Origin: Streptomyces sp. NBC_00461
GTDB taxonomy: Bacteria > Actinomycetota > Actinomycetes > Streptomycetales > Streptomycetaceae
Assembly (NCBI RefSeq): GCF_036013935.1
Contig: NZ_CP107902.1
Location: forward strand, 6,171,001 to 6,235,000
Length of the DNA: 64,000 bases
Direction of reading: 5' to 3'
Shown here: positions 35,103-43,263 of the stretch, one piece after another
Layout of the letters: each line of letters begins with the position of its first letter
Position numbering within the stretch: the stretch's first letter is position 1
Notes under the pieces: model-generated
The model's input: only the letters and a program-made list of their open reading frames with translations
Told to the model about the DNA's origin: nothing
Databases searched by the model: none
Translations under genes and position numbers: made by a program

Positions 35103-36388
35103 TGACTGCCACGATGACCGACACGCCGCCCCCCGCGGCACCCAAGGCGGACAGCGGCCGTTCCCGCTCGGGCCGGTCCGTCGGCCGGATCCTCACCATC
35201 CTGACCGGCGGCCTGATCCTGGTGGCCCTGGTCCGCGTTATCACCGGCGCCGACCAGCTCACCTCCGAGGGCCAGGTCTCCGCGGCCCTCGGCCTCGCCG
35301 TGCCGATCGGCCTCGCCGGTCTCGCGGGCCTGTGGTCCGAGCGGTCCGGTGTGGTCAACATCGGCCTCGAAGGCATGATGATCCTCGGCACCTTCGGCGC
35401 CGGCTGGATCGGCTGGCAGACCAACCCCTGGCTCGGCCTGCTCTGCGGCATCGGCTTCGGCGTCCTCGGCGGGCTGGTGCACGCCGTTGCGACCGTTACC
35501 TTCGGAGTCGACCACATCGTCTCCGGTGTCGCGGTCAACCTGCTCGCCCTGGGCACCACCCAGTACCTCGCCAAGCTCTTCTTCTCGGAGGGCAAGGCGG
35601 CGGACGCGGGCGGCAACCCCAAGCAGTCCCCGCCCGTGGACTCGCTGCCCACCTTCGACTTCCCCGGCCTCTCGGACGCCCTCAAGTCCGTCGAGAACCA
35701 CCACTGGTTCGTGATCTCCGACCTGGCGGGCATCCTCGGCGGCCTGGTCACCGACCTGTCCGTGGTGACGATCCTCGCCGTGGTCCTGTTCGTCGCCAGC
35801 GGGTGGCTGCTGTGGCGTACCCCCTTCGGCCTGCGGCTGCGCTCCTGCGGTGAGAACCCGATCGCCGCGGAGTCGCTCGGTGTCAACGTCTACCGGTACA
35901 AGTACATGGCCGTGGCGATCTCCGGCGGCCTCGCCGGACTCGGCGGCGCCTTCCTCGCACTGGTCACCTCGCACACCTACCTGGAGAACCAGACCGGCGG
36001 GCGCGGCTACATCGGCCTCGCGGCCATGATCTTCGGCAACTGGCGCCCCGGCGGCCTCGCCATGGGCGCGGGCCTGTTCGGCTACTCCGACGCGCTGCAG
36101 CTGCGCAACGGCGGCCAGACCGTCCACGCGCTGCTGCTCCTGCTGGTCGTGCTGCTCGCGGGGCTGGCCGGCTGGAAGCTGTACAAGAAGGCGCACTGGC
36201 AGGCCGGGATCAGCCTCATCGTGACCGCGCTCGTCCTGCTCTGGTACCTGTTCACCGACGAGGTCCCGAGCGACTTCGTGGGCGCCACCCCGTACGTCGT
36301 CACGCTGCTCGTGCTGTCGCTGTCCGCGCAGCGCCTGCGGATGCCCAAGGCAGACGGCATGCGCTACCGCAAGGGCCAGGGCAAGTGA
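35102..36388 (+). CDS. nucleoside ABC importer permease 2
   Basis: A 428-residue BPD_transp_2 permease (NupQ-like). Family segments include GLWSERSGVVNIGLEGMMILGTFGAGWIG, FGVDHIVSGVAVNLLALGTTQYL and GRGYIGLAAMIFGNWRPGG. It is longer than usual because of two extra hydrophobic segments near the C-terminus. ATG 35102 overlaps the previous stop. The C-terminus overlaps the cytidine deaminase start (GTGA at 36385), physically linking uptake to salvage. Confidence 0.88.
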   Translation: MTATMTDTPPPAAPKADSGRSRSGRSVGRILTILTGGLILVALVRVITGADQLTSEGQVSAALGLAVPIGLAGLAGLWSERSGVVNIGLEGMMILGTFGAGWIGWQTNPWLGLLCGIGFGVLGGLVHAVATVTFGVDHIVSGVAVNLLALGTTQYLAKLFFSEGKAADAGGNPKQSPPVDSLPTFDFPGLSDALKSVENHHWFVISDLAGILGGLVTDLSVVTILAVVLFVASGWLLWRTPFGLRLRSCGENPIAAESLGVNVYRYKYMAVAISGGLAGLGGAFLALVTSHTYLENQTGGRGYIGLAAMIFGNWRPGGLAMGAGLFGYSDALQLRNGGQTVHALLLLLVVLLAGLAGWKLYKKAHWQAGISLIVTALVLLWYLFTDEVPSDFVGATPYVVTLLVLSLSAQRLRMPKADGMRYRKGQGK

Positions 36389-36786
36389 CCGCGCCCGCCG
36401 AGGTCGACTGGGAGGCGCTGCGCGAGGTGGCCCGCGAGGCCATGTCCCACGCGTACGCCCCCTACTCGGGCTACCCGGTGGGGGTCGCCGCCCTGGTCGA
36501 CGACGGCCGTACGGTCTCCGGCTGCAACGTCGAGAACGCCTCCTACGGTCTCGGCCTGTGCGCCGAGTGCGGGCTGGTCTCGCAGCTGCAGCGGACCGGC
36601 GGTGGCAGGCTGACGCACTTCACCTGCGTCGACGGACACGGCGAGATCCTGGTCCCGTGCGGCCGCTGCCGCCAGCTGCTGTACGAGTTCGGGGGTCCGG
36701 ATCTCCTCCTGGAGACCCCGGAGGGAATCCTCCCCCTCTCGGCGATGCTGCCCCAGGCCTTCGGCCCGGGCCATCTCACCAAGTAA
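36385..36786 (+). CDS. cdd: cytidine deaminase
   Basis: A 133-residue homotetrameric-type cytidine deaminase converting (deoxy)cytidine to (deoxy)uridine. Zinc and catalytic residues are visible in NVENASYGLGLCAECG (Cys and catalytic Glu) and PCGRCRQLLYEF (two Cys). The start of the domain has AYAPYSGYPVGVAAL. GTG 36385 overlaps the permease stop. It is the first enzyme acting on imported cytidine, followed by thymidine phosphorylase. Confidence 0.93.
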   Translation: MTAPAEVDWEALREVAREAMSHAYAPYSGYPVGVAALVDDGRTVSGCNVENASYGLGLCAECGLVSQLQRTGGGRLTHFTCVDGHGEILVPCGRCRQLLYEFGGPDLLLETPEGILPLSAMLPQAFGPGHLTK

Positions 36787-36792
36787 CTCCCC

Positions 36793-36825
36793 TGCGGCCC
36801 CTCTGACCTGTGCGGAGGGGCCGCA
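36793..36825 (+). terminator. hairpin between cdd and deoA
   Basis: TGCGGCCCCTC / GAGGGGCCGCA, a perfect 11-bp stem with an 11-nt loop, inside the 71-nt cdd-deoA gap. It is a partial terminator or mRNA-stabilising structure; deoA has its own GGAAGGA ribosome binding site. Confidence 0.6.
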
Positions 36826-36857
36826 CACTTCCATGAACCTCGGAAGGAACACACGCC

Positions 36858-38141
36858 ATGGCCATGGACGCCATCTCCGTCATCCGCACCAAGCGGGACC
36901 GCGGCGAACTCAGCGACGAGCAGATCGACTGGGTCATCGACGCGTACACCCGCGGGGAGGTCGCCGACGAGCAGATGTCCGCGCTCGCGATGGCCATCCT
37001 GCTCAACGGCATGAACCGCCGCGAGATCGCCCGCTGGACCGCCGCGATGATCAACTCCGGTGAGCGCATGGACTTCTCGTCCCTGTCCCGCCCGACGGCC
37101 GACAAGCACTCCACGGGCGGCGTCGGCGACAAGATCACCCTCCCGCTCGCCCCGCTGGTCGCGGCGTGCGGCGCGGCCGTCCCGCAGCTGTCGGGCCGGG
37201 GCCTCGGCCACACCGGCGGCACGCTCGACAAGCTGGAGTCGATCCCCGGCTGGCGTGCCCTGCTCTCCAACGAGGAGATGCTCTCCGTACTCGACGGCAC
37301 CGGCGCGGTGATCTGCGCGGCGGGCGACGGCCTGGCCCCGGCGGACAAGAAGCTGTACGCGCTCCGCGACGTCACCGGCACGGTCGAGGCGATCCCGCTG
37401 ATCGCCTCCTCGATCATGTCGAAGAAGATCGCCGAGGGCACCGGCTCCCTGGTCCTGGACGTGAAGGTGGGCACGGGCGCCTTCATGAAGACGATCGAGG
37501 ACGCGCGGGAACTCGCCTCGACGATGGTGGGCCTGGGCACCGACCACGGCGTGAAGACGGTCGCCCTGCTCACGGACATGGCCACCCCCCTCGGCCGCAC
37601 CGCCGGCAACGCCCTTGAGGTCCGCGAGTCGGTGGAGGTCCTGGCGGGCGGCGGCCCGTCGGACGTCGTGGAACTCACCCTCGCCCTGGCCCGCGAAATG
37701 CTGGACGCGGCCGGTGTGAAGGACGCCGACCCGGCGAAGGCCCTGGCCGGCGGCTCGGCGATGGACGTCTGGCGCCGCATGATCGCGGCCCAGGGCGGCG
37801 ACCCGGACGCGCCCCTGCCCACCTCCCGCGAACAGCACGTCATCACGGCCCCCTCCTCGGGCGTCCTGACCCGCCTCGACGCTTACGGCATCGGCGTCGC
37901 CGCCTGGCGCCTGGGCGCGGGGCGTGCCCGCAAGGAGGACCCGGTGCAGGCCGGCGCGGGCGTGGAGATGCACGCCAAGCCGGGCGACACGGTGACGGCC
38001 GGCCAGCCCCTGCTCACCCTCCACACCGACACCCCCGACCGCTTCGAATACGCGCTGCAGGCGGTGCAGGGTTCGTACGACATCGGCGCCGCGGGCGCGG
38101 AGTTCACGGCCTCGCCGGTGGTGCTGGAGCGGATCGCCTGA
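36858..38141 (+). CDS. deoA: thymidine phosphorylase
   Basis: A 427-residue pyrimidine nucleoside phosphorylase cleaving thymidine/deoxyuridine (and possibly uridine) with phosphate to base and (deoxy)ribose-1-phosphate. The family signature SGRGLGHTGGTLDKLESIPG is present, with KHSTGGVGDKITLPLAPLVAACG (phosphate site) before it and a C-terminal PYNP domain (ARKEDPVQAGAGVEMHAKPGD). GGAAGGA lies 9 nt before ATG 36858. It is the last gene of the nucleoside operon and ends at a strong bidirectional terminator. Confidence 0.94.
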   Translation: MAMDAISVIRTKRDRGELSDEQIDWVIDAYTRGEVADEQMSALAMAILLNGMNRREIARWTAAMINSGERMDFSSLSRPTADKHSTGGVGDKITLPLAPLVAACGAAVPQLSGRGLGHTGGTLDKLESIPGWRALLSNEEMLSVLDGTGAVICAAGDGLAPADKKLYALRDVTGTVEAIPLIASSIMSKKIAEGTGSLVLDVKVGTGAFMKTIEDARELASTMVGLGTDHGVKTVALLTDMATPLGRTAGNALEVRESVEVLAGGGPSDVVELTLALAREMLDAAGVKDADPAKALAGGSAMDVWRRMIAAQGGDPDAPLPTSREQHVITAPSSGVLTRLDAYGIGVAAWRLGAGRARKEDPVQAGAGVEMHAKPGDTVTAGQPLLTLHTDTPDRFEYALQAVQGSYDIGAAGAEFTASPVVLERIA

Positions 38142-38154
38142 CCCTGCCCGGCAT

Positions 38155-38192
38155 GCCGCGGGGGCCGGTCCTTCGGGACCGGCCCCCGCGGC
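38155..38192. terminator. strong bidirectional terminator
   Basis: A perfect 17-bp stem, GCCGCGGGGGCCGGTCC, with a TTCG tetraloop. It lies between the convergent deoA and AEC transporter genes. Confidence 0.9.
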
Positions 38193-38202
38193 TCTTGCGC
38201 TC

Positions 38203-39123
38203 TCAGCCGAGCAGGGCGGCGGCCACCACCAGGACCGGAACCGACAGCACCGTCGACACCAGGATCGAGTCCCGCGCCAGCCCCTCCGCCACCCGGTAGC
38301 GACTCGCGTACGTGTACAGGTTCTGCGCGGCCGGCAGCGCCGACGTGACCACCACGTCCAGGAGTTGGGCGCCGCGAAGCCCGAACATCCCCACCGCCAG
38401 AGCCCAGGCCACCACCGGCTGGCCCACCGACTTCAGAGCGACGGACAGGAACACGGGCCCCCTTTCGGTGCCCCGGCCCGGCATCGTGCTGCCGCACAGC
38501 GAGATGCCGAACGCCAGCAGCACCGCCGGCACCGACATGTTGCCGATCAGGGTCAGAGGGTCCATGACCGGATGAGGGACCCGGACACCGGCCGCGGCGA
38601 CGGCGACGCCGGCCAGCGAGCCGACGGCGATCGGGTTGCGCAGCGGCGTGAGCAGCCGCAGCCACAGCGGGCCCTTCTCGCCCTTGCCGGAGAGGTCGAG
38701 GACCGTCAGGGCGATCGGTGTGACCGCGATGATCTGGAACAGCAGCACCGGCGCCACCAGCGAGGCGTCGCCCAGCACATACACGGCGATCGGGATGCCG
38801 AGGTTGCCCGAGTTGACGTAACTGGAGCACAGGGCGCCGATCGTGGTGCGCCCCACACCCCACTCCCGTACGACACCGACTGCGACGAAGGCTCCGGCCG
38901 CCGCGGCCGTGCTCATCGCCGTGACCAGGAGGCGGCTGGAGAAGATCACCGACAGGTCCGCGCGGGCGAGGGTCGTGAAGAGCAGGGCGGGGGAGGCGAC
39001 ATGGAAGGCCAGCTTGGTCAGCACCTCCCGCCCGTGCTCGCCGAGATGGCCCTGCCGGCCGATCACATAGCCCACACCGATGACGACCGCGATGACCGCG
39101 AAGCCCGTCAGCACCCCCTGCAC
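38203..39123 (-). CDS. AEC family transporter
   Basis: A 306-residue inner-membrane carrier of the auxin efflux carrier/malonate-type family, with ten predicted helices. Typical blocks are FAVIAVVIGVGYVIGRQG at the start, SSYVNSGNLGIPIAVYVLGD with the crossover Asn-Pro-like region, and ALPAAQNLYTYASRY. The transported compound is unknown. GTG 39123 has AGGAGG at 4-5 nt. It is convergent with the nucleoside operon and unlikely to be part of it. Confidence 0.82.
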   Translation of the reverse strand: MQGVLTGFAVIAVVIGVGYVIGRQGHLGEHGREVLTKLAFHVASPALLFTTLARADLSVIFSSRLLVTAMSTAAAAGAFVAVGVVREWGVGRTTIGALCSSYVNSGNLGIPIAVYVLGDASLVAPVLLFQIIAVTPIALTVLDLSGKGEKGPLWLRLLTPLRNPIAVGSLAGVAVAAAGVRVPHPVMDPLTLIGNMSVPAVLLAFGISLCGSTMPGRGTERGPVFLSVALKSVGQPVVAWALAVGMFGLRGAQLLDVVVTSALPAAQNLYTYASRYRVAEGLARDSILVSTVLSVPVLVVAAALLG

Positions 39124-39244
39124 GGCACCTCCTGCGCGGTGGGAGAACCGTGAGGTATCGCAGGAGGAACTGATTCATGGGGCATGCACCCAACCCTCCG
39201 GGGAAGGCAGGACGCAGGTCAATGTGATCCTGTGCGGGCCCGCG

Positions 39245-39631
39245 ATGAGTTCCGCCAGCATTCCCGGTCTACCGCACGTGGACGCCATGACACCCGCCGT
39301 ACTCGTGCTGACCGGCCCCGTCACCCGTGACGAGGTGGCGGGGCTGTGCGACGAGGTGCGCGCGCTGCTGGAGGCCACGGAAGCCGGGGCCGTGGTGGTC
39401 GACGTCGCCGGGATCGGGCCGCCCGGGCTGGGCGCCGTGGACCTGCTGGCCCGGCTGGAGCTGGCCGCGCGGCGGGCCGGGGGCCGGATCCGGCTGCGGG
39501 ACCCCGCGCCCTCCCTACACGCCCTCCTCGGCCTCGTCGGACTCCGCTTCGAGGTGGAGGGGCAGGCCGAACAGCGGGAACCAGCGCTTGGTGTCCAGGA
39601 AGAAGTGGAACCCGGTGAGCCGGCCGTCTGA
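39245..39631 (+). CDS. STAS domain protein (anti-sigma-antagonist-like)
   Basis: A 128-residue protein whose core (AVLVLTGPVTRDEVAGLCDEVRALLEAT...AVVVDVAGIGPPGLGAVDLLARLELAARRAGGRIRL) matches the STAS fold of SpoIIAA-like anti-anti-sigma factors. The usual phosphorylatable Ser is not obvious: the loop reads GIGPPGLGAVD. ATG 39245 is chosen; GTG 39224 and ATG 39287 are alternatives. Its last 117 nt overlap, in antisense, the end of the ECF sigma gene on the other strand; both readings look coding there. Confidence 0.62.
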   Translation: MSSASIPGLPHVDAMTPAVLVLTGPVTRDEVAGLCDEVRALLEATEAGAVVVDVAGIGPPGLGAVDLLARLELAARRAGGRIRLRDPAPSLHALLGLVGLRFEVEGQAEQREPALGVQEEVEPGEPAV

Positions 39632-40534
39632 GATCTCCAGCACCTGCACCGCCCACGGGGCGTAGCCGCCCTCGTCCGGGTCCGGCTTGTACTGGGCGAA
39701 GCCCGGCAGGCCGTTGACCTGGACCGGCACCAGGCGGGAGCCCTCGCAGGCCGAGCCCAGCGTGGTCATGAAGCCCGCGATGTCGTCGTGGCCCGTCAGC
39801 CAGAGGTCGAACGGCGGCATCGTCATGACCGCGTCCTCGTGCAGCAGGGCCGTCAGCGCCGTCATGTCGTACCCCTCGAAGGCCGCCACATAGCGGTCCA
39901 GGAGTTTCTGCTGCTCCGCGTCCAGCGGGTCGGAGACGGCCGCGCCCGTCGCCCTGTCCTCCCGCTCGGCGAGTGTCGCCCTGGCCCGCTGCAGGGCGCT
40001 GTTGACCGAGGCGACCGAGGTGTCGAGCAGCTCGGCGACCTCGCTCGCCCTCCAGGCGAGGACCTCGCGCAGGATCAGCACCGCGCGCTGCTTGGCCGGC
40101 AGCTGCTGCAGGGCTGCCATGAAGGCGAGCCGCACGGACTCCTTGGCGACGGCCGCCTCCGCCGGGTCGTCCGTCGTGGGCAGCACGCGGGCGTCCGGCA
40201 TGGGTTCCAGCCAGGTGTTGTCGGGGCGGGGGGAGAGCGCGGCCTGGGCCAGCGGAGTCGACTCGCTCAGATCCATCGGGCGGGCGCGCTTGTTGCCGGC
40301 GGTCAGCATGTCCAGGCAGACGTTCGTCGCGATGCGGTACAGCCACGAACGGAGGCTGGAGCGGCCCTCGAACTTCTCGTAACTGCGCCAGGCGCGGACC
40401 ATCGTGTCCTGCACCGCGTCCTCGGCCTCGAAGGAGGAACCGAGCATGCGGTAGCAGTAGCCGGTCAGCTCGACGCGGTGTTTCTCCAGCCTGACGTCGA
40501 GGTCTGTCGTCGTGGTCGCCGTACCGTCGCTCAT
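39515..40534 (-). CDS. ECF sigma factor with C-terminal SnoaL-like domain
   Basis: A 339-residue sigma factor of the SigG/SigJ-like kind. Region 2 (YCYRMLGSSFEAEDAVQDTMVRAW) and region 4 (LPAKQRAVLILREVLAWRASEVAELLDTSVASVNSALQRAR) are followed by a SnoaL/NTF2-like domain (residues about 210-330: LLDRYVAAFEGYDMTALTALLHEDAVMTMPPF) ending FFLDTKRWFPLFGLPLHLE. In such ECF groups the C-terminal domain replaces a separate anti-sigma factor in control. ATG 40534 is the start. It overlaps the convergent STAS gene by 117 nt. Confidence 0.86.
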   Translation of the reverse strand: MSDGTATTTTDLDVRLEKHRVELTGYCYRMLGSSFEAEDAVQDTMVRAWRSYEKFEGRSSLRSWLYRIATNVCLDMLTAGNKRARPMDLSESTPLAQAALSPRPDNTWLEPMPDARVLPTTDDPAEAAVAKESVRLAFMAALQQLPAKQRAVLILREVLAWRASEVAELLDTSVASVNSALQRARATLAEREDRATGAAVSDPLDAEQQKLLDRYVAAFEGYDMTALTALLHEDAVMTMPPFDLWLTGHDDIAGFMTTLGSACEGSRLVPVQVNGLPGFAQYKPDPDEGGYAPWAVQVLEISDGRLTGFHFFLDTKRWFPLFGLPLHLEAESDEAEEGV

Positions 40535-40656
40535 CGTCCACCCACCCCTGTGGCATTACCTGTCACGCGCCATCGCGCCCAGCACGTTCGAAGCTAGCGC
40601 AGGGGACTGACAATGGCGTGGCGAGCGGGGAAAGGTGCAGGTGGGTGAGGGTGCCG

Positions 40657-40825
40657 TCCCCAGGGGGCTCCGCCCCCTGGACCCCGATCGGCCTGAACGG
40701 CCTCGTCCTCAAACGCCGGACGGGCTGGATTCGGCCGAGGTGAATTCGGCCGAGCTGAATTCAGCCCCTCCGTGTTTGAGGAGCGGGGGTCCGGGGGCCC
40801 GCCCCCCGGGGCGGGGCGGGCAGGG
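40657..40825. repeat. composite Streptomyces-type intergenic repeat
   Basis: In the 311-bp gap before the sigma gene: a hairpin CCAGGGGGC-TCC-GCCCCCTGG (40660-40680), then a long imperfect inverted repeat (CCTCGTCCTCAAACGCCGGA near 40701 against CCTCCGTGTTTGAGGAGCGG near 40767) enclosing repeats of GAATTCGGCCGAG, then a G/C-run stretch. The CGTCCTCAAACGCCGGACGGGCT core is a common interspersed sequence in Streptomyces, as I recall. It may terminate the MFS gene read on the minus strand. Confidence 0.65.
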
Positions 40826-40845
40826 GCGGCGCGGGCGAAGAACCG

Positions 40846-42159
40846 TCAGTGCGCCGGCAGCGGACCGCGCCGCGCAGCGACCCGCGCCGCGCGCGTCCCG
40901 AGCACCGTGATCGTGACGACACCCAGCACCGCCAGCAGGCCGACCCCCACTGTCCCGGCCCAGCCCGAGGCGTGGAAGGCCAGCGCCCCGACCGTGCTGC
41001 CCGCGCTCGACCCGACGTAGTACGACGACTGGTACAGCGCGGACGCCTGGGCACGCCCCGTCGTCGCCGTCTTGCTCACCGCCGACGACGCGACCGCGTG
41101 CCCCGCGAAGAACCCGGCGGTGATCAGCACCAGACCCAGCAGGACCGGCACCACAGACCCCGCGAGGGACAGGACCAGGCCCGACGCCGTCGTGCCGCCC
41201 GCCAGGTACAGCGCCCCACGGCGACCAAGACGGCCGACCAGCCGCCCCGCCGTCGACGCCGACACCGTGCCGACCAGATAGATCAGGAAGACCGAGCCGA
41301 TGATGCCCTGCGGGAGCGAGAACGGCGCCTCGGTCAGGCGGTAGCCGATCACCGTGTAGACGCCGCCGAACACCGTCATGAACAGTGCGCCGATCGCGTA
41401 CAGCCGACGCAGCAGCGGGTTGGAGAGGTGGTCGCGGACCGTCCGGGCCAGGACGCGCGGCCTCAGCGAGCCGGCGACGAAGTGCTTCGGCGCCGGCAGC
41501 AGCAGCCGGAACGCCACCGCGCATCCGACCGCGATCGCGCCGATCACGCCCACCGCGACCCGCCAGCCCCACTCCTGCGCGACCCACCCGGTGATGACGC
41601 GGCCGCTCATCCCGCCGACGCTGTTGCCCGCCACGAACAGACCGATCGCCGTGACCAGCGCCTTGGGCCGGACCTCCTCCGCCAGATACGCGGTCGCCGA
41701 CGCCGGAAGACCGGCCAGCGCCGCCCCCTGGACCGCCCGCAGCACGACCAGCGAGGTCAGCGAGGGAGCGAAGGGGACGAGGAGCCCCACGGTCACCGCG
41801 ACCGCCAGGGAGGCCGTCATCACCGTACGGCGGCCGAACCGTTCCGAGAGCGCGCTCATCGGCAGGACGAACACCGCCAGACCACCGGTCGCCGCCGCCA
41901 CCGTCCAGCTCGCCTCACTCGCCGCCACCCCGAACTCGCCCGAGATCAGCGGCAGCAGGGCCTGGGTGGAGTAGAGCAGCGCGAAGGTCGCGACCCCCGC
42001 GAGGAAGAGGGCGAAACTCATCCGGCGGTAGCCGGGGCCGCCCGGGGCCATACGGGAGTCGGAAGCGGACTCGGAGGCCGGGACGGCGGCGGGGACGGAA
42101 GCGGAGACGGACGAGACGGCGCCCACGAGGGTGGACGCCCCGGTACTGGCGGGAGACAT
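40846..42159 (-). CDS. MFS transporter
   Basis: A 437-residue 12-helix major facilitator, similar to the YnfM/arabinose-efflux group. A Ser/Ala-rich N-terminal tail of about 45 residues precedes FALFLAGVATFALLYSTQALLPLI; motif A is MSALSERFGRRTVM. ATG 42159 lies 6 nt after a possible -10 (TAACTT, 42166-42171, minus). It is divergent from a LysR regulator, which probably controls it. The substrate is unknown. Confidence 0.83.
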   Translation of the reverse strand: MSPASTGASTLVGAVSSVSASVPAAVPASESASDSRMAPGGPGYRRMSFALFLAGVATFALLYSTQALLPLISGEFGVAASEASWTVAAATGGLAVFVLPMSALSERFGRRTVMTASLAVAVTVGLLVPFAPSLTSLVVLRAVQGAALAGLPASATAYLAEEVRPKALVTAIGLFVAGNSVGGMSGRVITGWVAQEWGWRVAVGVIGAIAVGCAVAFRLLLPAPKHFVAGSLRPRVLARTVRDHLSNPLLRRLYAIGALFMTVFGGVYTVIGYRLTEAPFSLPQGIIGSVFLIYLVGTVSASTAGRLVGRLGRRGALYLAGGTTASGLVLSLAGSVVPVLLGLVLITAGFFAGHAVASSAVSKTATTGRAQASALYQSSYYVGSSAGSTVGALAFHASGWAGTVGVGLLAVLGVVTITVLGTRAARVAARRGPLPAH

Positions 42160-42209
42160 GCCTCGAAGTTATGTACGGTCCCGCTCATCCGTCCAATGCA
42201 TGGAATCGT

Positions 42210-42215
42210 CATAAT
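42210..42215 (+). promoter_or_regulatory. possible -10 box of the lysR gene
   Basis: CATAAT, 7 nt before ATG 42223. The 63-bp lysR-MFS gap also contains TCCAATGCATGGA (42192-42204), a dyad around ATGCAT that could be the LysR site. Confidence 0.45.
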
Positions 42216-42222
42216 CGTTCCC

Positions 42223-43185
42223 ATGGTGCATCAGCAGAGGTCAGAAGCTCGCCTGTCACCGTCCAGTGACACAAAAGACACCGACGACATCGTCACGCTG
42301 CTCGCCCCGCGGCTCGCCCACTTCGCCGGCGTCGCCCGCACCGAGCACGTCACGCGAGCCGCCCAGGAGATGCAGGTCCCGCAGTCCACCCTCTCCCGGG
42401 GCATGGCCCGGCTCGAAGAGGACCTGGGCGTCGACCTGTTCGCCCGCCACGGCCGCACCGTCTCCCTCACCCCCGCCGGCCGCACCTTCCTCGGCTCCGT
42501 CGAACGGGCCCTCGCCGAGATCGGGCGGGCCGCCGAGGCGGTCCGTGCCGACGCCGACCCGGCCACCGGCAAGGTCGCCTTCGGCTTCCTGCACACCATG
42601 GGCGCGGAAACCGTCCCGGGCCTGCTCCAGGCCTTCCGCGTCGACCACCCCCGCATCCGCTTCAGCCTGGTCCAGACCTACGGCGAGGCGATGCTGGAGA
42701 AGCTGCACGCGGGGGAGCTGGACCTGTGCCTGACGTCCCCCGTCCCGGACGCCCCGGGCCTGGTCGCCCGCCGCCTCGACGAGCAGAAACTCCGCCTGGT
42801 CGTCCCCGCCGACCATCCCCTCGCGGCCCGCCGGCGCATCCGCCTCGCCGAAGCGGCCGACGAGACGTTCGTGACCCTGGAACCCGGCTACGGCCTGCGC
42901 CGCATCACCGACGACCTCTGCAAGGAGGCAGGCTTCCGCCCGAGGGTCGCCTTCGAGGGCGAGGAGGCGGAGACCCTGCGGGGCCTGGTGGCGGCAGGCC
43001 TCGGAGTCGCCCTTCTGCCCCCACCGACCGTGCCCCGCCCGGGAGTTGTGGAGCTGACGATCACCGGCCAGCGGGCACTCCGCGAAATCGGCGTCGCCTG
43101 GCGTGAGGGCACCTCGGATACCCCTCCGGTGGCCGCGTTCAAGAAGTTCCTACTGTCGAGGAGGGGCAACCTCCTGCCGACCTAG
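42223..43185 (+). CDS. LysR-family transcription regulator
   Basis: A 320-residue LysR-type regulator. The helix-turn-helix is HFAGVARTEHVTRAAQEMQVPQSTLSRGMARLEEDLGVDLFARHGR, and the remainder is a periplasmic-binding-like effector domain (GKVAFGFLHTMGAETVPGLLQAF). ATG 42223 or GTG 42226 starts the protein, with no ribosome binding site and a possible -10 at 42210. By gene order it regulates the divergent MFS exporter; the effector is unknown. Confidence 0.86.
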   Translation: MVHQQRSEARLSPSSDTKDTDDIVTLLAPRLAHFAGVARTEHVTRAAQEMQVPQSTLSRGMARLEEDLGVDLFARHGRTVSLTPAGRTFLGSVERALAEIGRAAEAVRADADPATGKVAFGFLHTMGAETVPGLLQAFRVDHPRIRFSLVQTYGEAMLEKLHAGELDLCLTSPVPDAPGLVARRLDEQKLRLVVPADHPLAARRRIRLAEAADETFVTLEPGYGLRRITDDLCKEAGFRPRVAFEGEEAETLRGLVAAGLGVALLPPPTVPRPGVVELTITGQRALREIGVAWREGTSDTPPVAAFKKFLLSRRGNLLPT

Positions 43186-43189
43186 GGTC

Positions 43190-43252
43190 TTCAGGGGCGC
43201 GGGGAACCGCGCGATCAGCCACAACGAACCCGCACCCCGCAGACGAGCCGCA
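43190..43252. repeat. Streptomyces interspersed intergenic sequence
   Basis: TTCAGGGGCGCGGGGAACCG, then CGCGATCAGCCACAACG and a CCGCAG-rich tail. From memory this resembles a family frequently found between Streptomyces genes. It fills the 78-bp gap between the convergent lysR and hydrolase genes and includes GGGGCGCGGGGAACCGCGCG, a potential hairpin. Confidence 0.6.
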
Positions 43253-43263
43253 GCCCCGAGCCC

